Shown: in pieces, positions 12,589-20,762 of the stretch | Numbering within the stretch: position 1 is the stretch's first letter | Layout: each line of letters opens with the position of its first letter | Source: Trifolium pratense | Taxonomy: Eukaryota; Streptophyta; Magnoliopsida; Fabales; Fabaceae | Reading direction: 5' to 3' | Assembly (NCBI RefSeq): GCF_020283565.1 | Contig: NC_060059.1 | Coordinates: 15,197,501 to 15,261,500, forward strand | Length of the DNA: 64,000 bases | Notes under the pieces: generated by a model | Database searches by the model: none | What the model was told of the DNA's origin: nothing | Seen by the model: only the letters and a program-made list of their open reading frames with translations | Made by a program: the position numbers and the translations under genes

Positions 12589-13208
12589 AGCTGACGACGT
12601 TAGGGGTGTATCTACACCTTGATTAGTTGCTTTGTAATTTATTTATTTGTTGGTTACTATATAGCCAACTAAGGACTTTTTATAGCTTGAGTTGATTTTT
12701 TTGTCTAAGAGTTGGTTTTAATTAGAGTGTAATTTGATATTTCATGATCTATGTTAGTTGCTGGTTTTATTCGAATAAGTACACAAGTGCCAAACTGTGG
12801 AATTTTAATGTGTCTATTAAAGAATCCTGGTAAGAAATGCTCTAACGTGCTGCAGCATGATGGTAAATATAGTCGATGATGAGAAATTGTTGATGTACTT
12901 ATTTGTAACTTGTAAGGTTGCTCAATTGGTCGTGTTGATGCAGATTAAGGCAGCGTATGACGGTGACCAGCAAAAATAATTTGCTCCAAGTTTTGAAAGT
13001 ACAAACTCTATTCACAACAATATCAAATTTTAAATTTATGGCTCATAGTTTATAAGCTCGCATTGAAGAGAAAAAAAATACATATTTATTAATATTTTTT
13101 TATGAGCTTATAGTTTACTCTGATAAGCTAATTCAATTAGTTTATAATTTATTTATTTTTATTTCAATTTTACTTTTATTATCTTATTTGAAAAAAATTA
13201 AATATTGT

Positions 13209-13350
13209 CCACAAATTCTAGCTCAACCGGTAGAAATGTTAAAATTGCTAGTGTCGAACGTCAGGATCGGGGTTTGAACCCCTATCACTCCACTTTGTAT
13301 GTGTAAGTTTTCAACGGCTTTGTCATTTCGTCTATCAACAAAAAAAATTA
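13209..13350 (+). repeat. tRNA-derived SINE-like element
   Basis: RNA polymerase III style promoter boxes are visible: A box TAGCTCAACCGG at 13219-13230 and B box-like GGTTTGAACCCC at about 13271-13282, followed by a tail and an A-rich end. It recurs at A-box positions 25477 and 37743 in units 2 and 3. Borders are approximate. Confidence 0.55.
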
Positions 13351-13425
13351 AATATTAACCAATTGTAATGCGATTAGCATATTAATTACCAATTGGTAGG
13401 GACATATTAATTAATATGCTTAATA

Positions 13426-13505
13426 TTAATTTTTTTTGTCAACCGCTAAGGACCTCATAATAATTTTACCTCTATTATCAATTGAGCTAAACTCACATAA
13501 ACTTT
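13426..13505 (-). repeat. SINE-like fragment, inverted
   Basis: On the minus strand a TTTAGCTCAATTGA A-box-like string (13479-13491) and similar flanking words suggest a second, degraded copy of the SINE family. Confidence 0.35.
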
Positions 13506-13689
13506 TTTTTTATTAATATTAATTAAATCTAAATACCTATTTTTATAAGAAAAATGTATATGTTGTTGTTATAAACTAAATTATTTGGATAAACTAGTTT
13601 TACATTGTCATTATTTTAAAAATTGTGGTTACAATGTCGGCTTACATATCGTAAAACTATTTTATCTAGACATTGTTATTCTTATTTTA

Positions 13690-13800
13690 TATAGACGAAA
13701 TGACAAATTATTATAAACTCACATACACAAAATAAGTGAACTAAAGTTCAAACTTTGTTTATGATAACAATTTCAGTATTTTACCAGTTAAGCTAGGATG
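13690..13800 (-). repeat. SINE-like copy, inverted, diverged
   Basis: The minus strand shows A box TAGCTTAACTGG (13784-13795), B-box-like CAAAGTTTGAACTTT (13743-13757) and a tail containing GTCATTTCGTCTAT, which is shared with the plus-strand copy at 13209-13350. Confidence 0.5.
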
Positions 13801-14362
13801 ATTTAAGATGATTTATAGACATAGGCATTGTTATGCTATTAGGCTACGTTTAGATTTTTAGAAAAAAAACAAAATAAAATAGAGTGATAAATAATTAGGT
13901 TTCATTGTTCGAGTTCGTAAAAAATAGTTAAGATAGAGTAAAATATTGTGGAATTAATCTCATTACATACCATCCAATCCTCCAATTTTGTTATATTTTG
14001 GATACAAAAGGAGCCGAAACCAAAAGGAAAAAGAGACTACAGAGAGATGACTCCAGGGACGAATCCAGAAATTGATGAGACAGAGGGCCGAAAAATGTAA
14101 TATTAAATGTTAAATAAGTAAGGTCTGAATTCAGTAGAAAGATGATTAAGTAAAGTCTAACAAAAAAAATTTCCTTCAAAAAATTGATAGTATAATTTTA
14201 AAAGTAGTGCATTTCATTTTTATTTCCTTAATCATTGTCCTAAAAACACTATTTAACATGACTAAGAAAGGAGGGAGTATAATCATTTTATTTAATATGA
14301 CTACACATATATTATTAGTATTGTAAGACAATGAACAAGAGGGAGGAAGGGGCCCAAGCACC

Positions 14363-14615
14363 TAGAGCTGTAAAAAGGGCCTTAAGGGGCCGGCCCTTTA
14401 AGGGGCGGACCCACTTATTCCTGATTATTAATTTTATTTAAATTTTAAACAATTTTTCTAGTGTCGTGAACTTATTCTCGTTTTCTTCAATCAGCACTGT
14501 CCACGATCGGCACCCTAAAAAAACTGTGTTTAAAATTTAAATAAAATTAATAATCAGGAATAAGTGGGTCCGCCCCTTAAAGGGCCGGCCCCTTAAGGCC
14601 CTTTTTACAGCTCTA
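14363..14615. mobile_element. hAT-type MITE with 88-bp terminal inverted repeats, unit 1
   Basis: A 253-bp non-coding foldback element. The left 88 bp (14363-14450, starting TAGAGCTGTAAAAAGGGCC) is the exact reverse complement of the right 88 bp (14528-14615). Flanking 8-bp duplications CAAGCACC are 14355-14362 and 14616-14623. The 8-bp duplication and this type of terminus fit the hAT superfamily, with mobilisation in trans. Confidence 0.88.
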
Positions 14616-14719
14616 CAAGCACCTGCTTGCCGCTGCCCAAGTCCGTCCCTGGATGACTCTGGGTTTTTTTTTTTACTAGATTCTGGGGTAGTTACCCCCA
14701 TAACATAAGAGCTCAAACT

Positions 14720-14791
14720 CACGTGATATTGCTCATACACACACATGTCCGACTCATCTTAACTTCCCAATCCATAGACCTACCTATAAGA
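14720..14791 (+). promoter_or_regulatory. F-box gene promoter elements, unit 1
   Basis: A G-box CACGTG (14720-14725) and a TATA-like TATAAGA (14785-14791) lie about 150 and 85 bp upstream of the F-box ATG. The same elements are at 26983 and 27048 in unit 2 and 38979 and 39044 in unit 3. Function is inferred from position. Confidence 0.5.
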
Positions 14792-14869
14792 TAAACCAAA
14801 ACACTTAATGCAGCAACCGTAAGTCTAGAACTGGTTTTCTTCTTTCTTCTTGTAAAAAAACCTAAAATA

Positions 14870-15298
14870 ATGGCAGCTTTTGAAGAATTGCCGGAAGGAT
14901 GCATTGCCGCCATACTCTCACGTACAACTCCGCTTGACGCAGGCAGACTTTCCCTCGTATCCAAGAGTTTCCTATCTGCTGCCTATTCCGATGCTGTATG
15001 GAATCAATCTCTCCCTTCCGATCCCCAATTCATCGACTCCATCATCTCACAGTCTCCTTCCCTCGCTAACACTCCTACCAAAAAGGCGCTCTATCTCGCT
15101 CTCTCTGATCGCCCTATCATCGTCGACAACGGTAAAAAGGTCTTCATCTTCCTAACCTCCAATTTCTCGCATATTTGGGATTATTAATATAGTGAAAGTG
15201 ATATCAACCTTTTGATTATTTAAGATGTTTAGTTTAGAATATGCTAATTAATAAGCCTTGGATGGATATTTTGAAATTCAGAGTTTTCAATTGGATAG
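14870..15298 (+). pseudogene. F-box/PP2-B-like gene, exon 1 plus exon 2 stub, unit 1
   Basis: The N-terminal F-box (MAAFEELPEGCIAAILSR and onward) would recruit an SCF ubiquitin ligase through SKP1. In this family a phloem-protein-2 lectin-like domain follows. Exon 1 is 14870-15139 (90 codons, ending DNGKK); a GT donor starts at 15140. The acceptor CAG ends at 15281 and exon 2 starts AGTTTTCAATTGG at 15282. After only 17 nt a Tat LTR begins, so the PP2 domain is missing. No downstream exon exists in this unit. The promoter is retained, so a truncated transcript is possible. Confidence 0.85.
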
Positions 15299-15775
15299 TG
15301 TTCTGGACTGGGCCAAGGGCTGGCCCAATCCCTTCTGCCCGACATTTGGGGCACAACCTAATAAGGGGAGACTTCCCCGACACGTCAGCCAATGACGTGT
15401 CCTGCTCGACATAACGGATAGGCAGCACGTTAAACACGTGCTCATCTACCCATGCATGTTGATCCACTCCGTCATAGCTTAACTGCTAAGCAGCACGTTT
15501 AACACGTGCTCATTCACCCAACCATATCCGTCACGGAGCTTATCCCTTACCCGCGAATAGCGGAACGACTCCAACCAAGATAGAGGCAAATAACGGCCTT
15601 CCCCTACGATACAGGGACTATCTTGGCAGTTGAGTCTATTGGGCCGGTTATCCCGGCCCAATAGACCAACCTTTGGCCCAGCGCTGAGGGCACTATATAA
15701 GCTCTCCTAGACAGGAGAGCCAGGTATTCTGAATCATTCTGCATTCTACTTTCTCTCTCTTCTCTTGTATCTCTC
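15299..15775 (+). repeat. Truncated Tat 5' LTR (477 bp), left side of duplication junction
   Basis: Matches the first 477 bp of the complete Tat 5' LTR (39558-40034) and stops at GTATCTCTC, after which SIRE sequence begins with no target duplication. The break is therefore a rearrangement junction rather than an insertion edge. It retains the LTR palindromes and TATA box. Confidence 0.92.
15694..15700 (+). promoter_or_regulatory. Tat LTR TATA box upstream of SIRE envelope-like ORF, unit 1
   Basis: TATATAA within the truncated LTR lies 106 bp upstream of the ATG at 15806. A start site about 30 bp downstream would give an mRNA with a leader of roughly 75-80 nt crossing the junction at 15775/15776. 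Unit 2 has the same arrangement (27957-27963, ATG 28069). Confidence 0.6.
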
Positions 15776-15805
15776 ATTAGTTCCTACCCTTACCCAAACT
15801 CCATC

Positions 15806-18442
15806 ATGGCTGGTTCTTCATCTTCTTCAACAACAAAGATCCCTCTGTTTATGTTCAGACACCTTCAGATTGTTGGGAACGAGATGGAATTCCCAGAATC
15901 TCAACTGACGTTACTACCTGAGAAGATGGTCGATTTTGAAAGTCTAAAGGAAAATGGGTATGATGTGAAGCCGTACTTCTCTGCTCAAGGATGGAATAAG
16001 TATTTTGATATGCTGAATGGTCCCATTTATCCCGATCTTTTGAAGAAATTCTGGATGAAAGCAAGAGTATTTACAAAGTTTGAAGCTAAGCAAGAAGAAC
16101 TTGCAGCAATCGAAAGAGATCCTAGTCTGAAAAGAAAAACTAGGAAGGAGATGGGTCTTTTGGAGTTCACTGGTACACAGATTAGGTCTAACATCTGTGG
16201 TATCAATCTTACCTTCTCTCCAATTCACTTCAATGCTTTGTTGGGTTTGGACAACTCTGGTTTGGTGCTGGATGATTTTGAAAAGGATACAAGATTCAGA
16301 GACGAACTTCTGCACAGGATGTGCATTGATATGAAGTTGAAGGGAAAGGTTAAAGGATTGACAGATGAGTGCAGGGTTCTATTCAAGATTATTTTGTCAA
16401 CTATCAGTCCAAGAGTTGGTGGTACTGATACTATTTCATGGCCTCATCGTCATTTAATTTACTTTCTTCTGACTGAAAGGAAAGTAAATCTGGGTAAATA
16501 TTTCTTTGAGAGGATCTGTGAAGCCATCTTCTCAAGCAAGTCTCAGAGGAAAACAACCATTGTTTATCCTAGACTACTTTCAGATCTTCTCTTCCAAGGT
16601 CACATTGTTCAGAATCTGAAGAAGTTCTATCCAGAACTTATGGCTCAGAAGCTCTCGCCAGAAGTTCTGAATGCAAGCTTCTTAACAAAGATGCACTTAA
16701 TCGACACCAAGCTGGTTCAACCTAAACAAGCATTTAGAGTTAGTCTGGAAGATCGCTTGTATGTGGATGGATATCCAGTAATCTCTGAAATGGATGCTGA
16801 GCACATCATTCAAGATTACCTGAAAGTTCTTAAGGATGAAGGTTATAATGTTGATAGGAGTATGGTCCCTCCAGCTCCTGTAAACATGTATAATCCTAAG
16901 AGGAAACCTAAGAGGAAAGCTGAACAAGTTAAACCAGATCTTCTTGCTCAGAAGAAGGTTAAAGTAGAAGAAGCTGTTGCTGAGCAAAGAACAAAAAGGA
17001 AACATGAAGCTTTGTCTGGAAAAGCTGCTGCAACTTCATCAAAGAAGCCAATTGTTGTTGATGATGAAGAGGAAAGTGAAGAAAGTGACTCCTCTGAATC
17101 TCAGTCTGATTCAGAAACTGAGTCTGATGAAGAAACTCTGAATCCTAGGATGCATCAGAAACATGTCCCTGATCCTAAAGGTAAATCTCCTCAGTACATC
17201 TTTAATGAAGCTGAAATTGGAATAGGGTTTACCAAACCACTTAGAACTATTCTTCCTGACATTTCACCTTCTGATAACCCTCTTTCTGAACTAGAAAAAC
17301 ACCTGAGCCCTGACCCCCTCAATAATCAGCCTCTCACTCATGAAACCCACAAATCTTCCTCATCTCCTAAACCAAAATCACCTCTACCTCAACCTCAACC
17401 ACAAAAACAATCACCTGACATTCCACCATCTGAACCTCAACCAGATATTCCAACTGCTGAACAAACATCTCCCACCAAACAACCCTCTCCACATAAATCT
17501 CCTGATCCAACCCCTGAACACAAATCTCCTGAACCATCACCTGAACACATTTATCCTGAATCAACATCTGACATCTCTTCCTCTGAATCAACCCCTGAAC
17601 CTAATCCTAATCCACGCATTCATACTTGTGCCCCTAACACTTCAGAAGCAGAAGTTGTTATCATTGACAACCCTGCTAATGAACCAACAAAACTCTCTAC
17701 CATTCCCAATATCTCACCCTCATCCTCTGACCCTTTTGGTAACCTCTCCAATCAGCTGTATGATGATTTACTTAGGTTATCCCATATTCAGGACAAGTTT
17801 TTGGTGTGTCCCTCTGATGTGGATCTGGAGGTGTCACTAATCAAAGCTAGGATCTGCAATGCTCTGGATGCAATGGGTGATGAAATCAAGACCGTGATTG
17901 GGAAACGGGATTTGGATTTGGTACATCTGCTGAAGGTCAGCTTAGCAAGAGCTAGTTTGAAACGACTGACTGGGTTTAATCATGAAGAGCATGAGCGTGC
18001 TAAGCTTGCTGCTATTGCTGCTACTGCAAGGCATATGTCTGCTTTTAAGGAATGCTGGGTGGATTCTAAGCTTTTCAAGAGTCTTGAGGATCAAAGGATT
18101 GAGAATGAACGTCTAGCTGAAGCTGCTGCAAGACTTGCTGAAGAAATCCCTGAGCTGAACCAAGAGGATGATCAAGATGCTGATATTCTGATGATTGATT
18201 ATCCAGAGGAAGGTGAACCCTCCTCTGATAAAGGCAAGGCACCTTTGGTTGAAGATCAAGCACCTGTGGTTGTTGATCAGCTGCAGATTTTTCAAGAAGC
18301 TCTGAGGGAACAACAAGAAGGTTTGGAAAGGCAAAGGACAGCTCACCTCAATTTGGAATCTAAAGTGGATGGTCTTGTTTCCAACGTGGGGTCTCTGAAT
18401 GACAAATTTGACCAGCTCTTAGCCTTTCTCAACAAACCTTAG
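15806..18442 (+). CDS. SIRE envelope-like protein, unit 2, under Tat LTR promoter
   Basis: An 878-aa protein of the envelope-like or plant transposon protein type found downstream of pol in SIRE/Maximus elements; its function is unknown. Residues about 25-340 form a conserved globular region (FSAQGWNKYFDMLNGPIYPD near 58-77). Then come basic KRKPKRKAE repeats, an acidic serine tract (DDEEESEESDSSES near 415-430), a proline/serine region, and a C-terminal helical, probably coiled-coil segment (about 770-878). I see no clear signal peptide or transmembrane helix, so a membrane role is unsupported. It differs from the unit 3 copy by five residues. The frame is intact, and the nearest upstream promoter is now the Tat LTR. 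Confidence 0.85.
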   Translation: MAGSSSSSTTKIPLFMFRHLQIVGNEMEFPESQLTLLPEKMVDFESLKENGYDVKPYFSAQGWNKYFDMLNGPIYPDLLKKFWMKARVFTKFEAKQEELAAIERDPSLKRKTRKEMGLLEFTGTQIRSNICGINLTFSPIHFNALLGLDNSGLVLDDFEKDTRFRDELLHRMCIDMKLKGKVKGLTDECRVLFKIILSTISPRVGGTDTISWPHRHLIYFLLTERKVNLGKYFFERICEAIFSSKSQRKTTIVYPRLLSDLLFQGHIVQNLKKFYPELMAQKLSPEVLNASFLTKMHLIDTKLVQPKQAFRVSLEDRLYVDGYPVISEMDAEHIIQDYLKVLKDEGYNVDRSMVPPAPVNMYNPKRKPKRKAEQVKPDLLAQKKVKVEEAVAEQRTKRKHEALSGKAAATSSKKPIVVDDEEESEESDSSESQSDSETESDEETLNPRMHQKHVPDPKGKSPQYIFNEAEIGIGFTKPLRTILPDISPSDNPLSELEKHLSPDPLNNQPLTHETHKSSSSPKPKSPLPQPQPQKQSPDIPPSEPQPDIPTAEQTSPTKQPSPHKSPDPTPEHKSPEPSPEHIYPESTSDISSSESTPEPNPNPRIHTCAPNTSEAEVVIIDNPANEPTKLSTIPNISPSSSDPFGNLSNQLYDDLLRLSHIQDKFLVCPSDVDLEVSLIKARICNALDAMGDEIKTVIGKRDLDLVHLLKVSLARASLKRLTGFNHEEHERAKLAAIAATARHMSAFKECWVDSKLFKSLEDQRIENERLAEAAARLAEEIPELNQEDDQDADILMIDYPEEGEPSSDKGKAPLVEDQAPVVVDQLQIFQEALREQQEGLERQRTAHLNLESKVDGLVSNVGSLNDKFDQLLAFLNKP

Positions 18443-19665
18443 GATTCTTTGCACTTTATGTCTTTCATGATATTTATATTCTGAACTTGATATTCATATT
18501 TTTTTTTACTTTATTTTTATATTGTCTGAACAATTTTTATTTTGCTTTTAACTTAGTTATGTGGTTTGTTATTTTTTTTTTGTGCTAATTTTCTTTGATA
18601 AACAAGAACATAAGAACACAAGATGAATTTAAAAGAAAATTTTTATTAATGATCTAACAATGTTGAGTACATTGGTAAAAAGAAAAAGACGACCTAATCC
18701 TAGTCAGATGGATAATACTCAGAAGAAATCTCAGATTTCTCCTCAGCATCCTCTGATGAAATTTCTATGAGATCTGGGTTCTGCTCTTCTTCTTCTTCTT
18801 GTTCTTCTTCTGGAACATAGCCAGCCAAGAACTCAACATAGTCAGCATCATCTTCATTTTCTTCAGCTTCAGAATCTGATGAAATGATTATAATCTCAGC
18901 ATCTTGTGGTTTCTTGTCGTCTTCTTTATCTTTCTCATCTTTTTCGCGTTTTTCTTCTTATTTCTTTCTCCGAAACTCTGCAATACGTGAACTAAACCTT
19001 CTCATTCTTCTTGATCTTTCTTGATATACTCGTTTATTATTGTTTTTATGTGAAGAAGGTATGTTAACTCGTTCACCTTTTATAAACTTTTTAGCGCGTT
19101 GTTTTTTGTTTTTGAAATAAATTCACCTTTGTAACAACCACTCTTCTTCTTTGACTGTCTTGGTTATCTAAATTTTTTTTTACTTTTTGATAATGACAAA
19201 AGGGGGAGTAGTTACGCATTAATTGATAAGTGATAAGTTTCAAAGCTGAAACCACGCTCTCGTTTTTATCTATTAAGCTTACGCTTTTATCCATTAAGTT
19301 AAAAGTTGTTACTTTTAAGTTGTTTTTCGTATTTCAATGTGGAGACTAAGTTAGTTGAAACTGAAATAAATTTCATAAGTAAGGATAAGTTAAGAGTGCA
19401 ATTTTAACTTAGCCTTATGAGACTTAGGGGGAGAGCTTGCAAACCTCTCACTCTGAAGAAAGATATGAAATTTGTTTTATTCCAAATTATCTTAATCTTA
19501 TACTAAATTAAAATGTCATGGATAAAACTTAAAGCTCAGGCTTTAAGGAGTATCAATCTTAGGGGGAGCTTGCAAACCTCATAAACCTAAGAGAAACATG
19601 ATAAGTTAATTTAACAACAATTGTCAATTAATACTTATGTTTGTCATCATCAAAAAGGGGGAGAT
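18443..19665 (+). other. SIRE 3' untranslated region with four GGGGGAG tracts
   Basis: Non-coding on the plus strand. GGGGGAG-type polypurine strings occur near 19201, 19427, 19562 and 19656-19664. Only the last abuts the LTR and should be the functional primer site. An antisense reading frame is listed separately. Confidence 0.7.
18700..19005 (-). pseudogene. Antisense reading frame, acidic C-terminus, one in-frame stop
   Basis: On the minus strand an ATG at 19005 starts MRRFSSRIAEFRRKK, then an in-frame TAA (18960-18958), then about 85 codons of strongly acidic sequence containing DADYVEFLAGYVPEEEQ and ending SEYYPSD before TAG (18702-18700). The composition looks protein-like rather than random. 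I do not recognise a family. The frame may be a decayed accessory gene or the last exon of an antisense transcript. The same frame with the same stop is in unit 3 at 30963-31268. Confidence 0.4.
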
Positions 19666-20762
19666 TGTTGGAACAAAATTGATTTAAAAATGTTTGCCCC
19701 TAAATCTATTAAAGTTTTGATGATAACAAAGTATTAATAAACAATTGGAAGGACTAAAAATTTAATTTAAGTGTGCAGGACTTAGATTCAATTAAGCTCT
19801 GATTGAAGATCAGAAGATAAGGACTTCAGAAGTTTGTAAGCACTCAGAAGATCGTATAACTCAGAAGTTGTACTTCTCAGACGATGAAGTCTTCAGAACT
19901 TCTTAAGGTCTTAGCTTCATCAAACTCTGATGATCTTCTTGAAGTTTGTAAAGATTCTCTTTTGCAAGTCAACTCTTCTACCAATGAAGAAAAGGACCTT
20001 TCAAGCCTGATCAGAACAGCTAATCTCTTTCTGTCTGTTCTCTTTTGAGAACGTGGGTCATCAGTTGTGTTAGCTGAATAAGGAAAGTCTTCTCTGCAGT
20101 AGTCAAAGTACCTGAAACTCTTACTTAGTTTTGGATACAACCAAACTGTATCAAGACAGGCTGCTTGAAGACAAAAGGTTATCTACTTCAACGGTCATCT
20201 TTGCAACGACTCTTTCCTAGTCGTATATATACTAAAGGAATCAGTTGTAATTATAATTATCAAGGATTATTATCACGCACGAACAAACTCTGAATTCCTC
20301 ATACAAAGCTCTGAACCTCTGAACTGTGTTGTTGCACATTTAGTTCAAATATTTAGTATTTGTTCTTCTAGGTTCTGACTAAGAGTTGTTGTATACTTTC
20401 CATTACTTTATTATATCTAGTACTTGAGGTAACTTAAGCTTGTGTGCTTAAGTGTGAAGTCTTAAGCTTGTGTGCTTGAGCATTGTTGAGAAGTCTCTTG
20501 CTTGTGTGCTTGAGCAATTGTAATCTTGTGTGTTTATAGTGAAATCCCTTGGAAGTGCAAGGGGACTGGACTACTCTCGTTTTGTGAGAGGAACCAGTAT
20601 AAATTGCTTGTGTGATCTCTCTCTCTCTCAACTTGTTTTATTGTGTTATTTATCCGCTGCTGTTGTAGTTAAGTTAAGAACTTGAAAAAGTTTTAAACTT
20701 GACTAAAACACAATTCAACCCCCCCCCTCCCCCCCCCCCCTTCTTGTGTTTTCACACCTTCA
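19666..20762 (+). repeat. SIRE 3' LTR, unit 2
   Basis: Starts TGTTGGAACAAA immediately after AAAAAGGGGGAGAT and ends near CACACCTTCA, about 1,097 bp. A TATA-like TATATATA is at 20224-20231. It carries a run of CAGAAG words at about 19797-19905 and a long C tract at 20719-20740. The exact 3' end is inferred from family knowledge and the start of LINE similarity, to within a few bases. Confidence 0.8.

Larger units (their letters stand above)
11468..14354. other. Unit 1 spacer, non-coding, with microsatellites and relics
   Basis: About 2.9 kb of AT-rich DNA between the LINE poly(A) and the MITE. No convincing gene. It contains a TG microsatellite (about 11572-11590), a 51-bp-period tandem duplication, a TA microsatellite, an RNase H relic and SINE-like copies, listed separately. 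The short frames near 11576, 12098 and 13991 have no recognisable similarity. Confidence 0.75.
15776..20762 (+). mobile_element. 3' half of a SIRE-type Ty1/copia element, unit 2
   Basis: Contains the envelope-like ORF, a 1.2-kb untranslated region with repeated GGGGGAG tracts, a polypurine tract and a 3' LTR. The 5' LTR and gag-pol are absent. The left edge is the duplication junction, and the missing half is predicted left of the window beside unit 1. The right edge abuts LINE coding sequence, which suggests SIRE originally inserted in that LINE. Confidence 0.85.

Noticed and set aside
13219..13282. A functional tRNA gene
   Set aside because: A and B box words are present but no cloverleaf or anticodon arm of normal spacing is evident; SINE is the better reading.
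14047..14660. An older transposon bounded by CCAGGGACGAATCCAG and its rough inverse CGTCCCTGG around the MITE
   Set aside because: The inverted similarity is short and imperfect and no target duplication was found.
14719..14964. Minus-strand 81-aa frame opposite the F-box exon (also in units 2 and 3)
   Set aside because: It is the mirror of conserved sense coding sequence and its promoter; no independent similarity.
17340..17840. 166-aa leucine/asparagine-rich frame inside the envelope-like ORF
   Set aside because: Out-of-frame reading of the proline/serine-rich repeat region of the real ORF.
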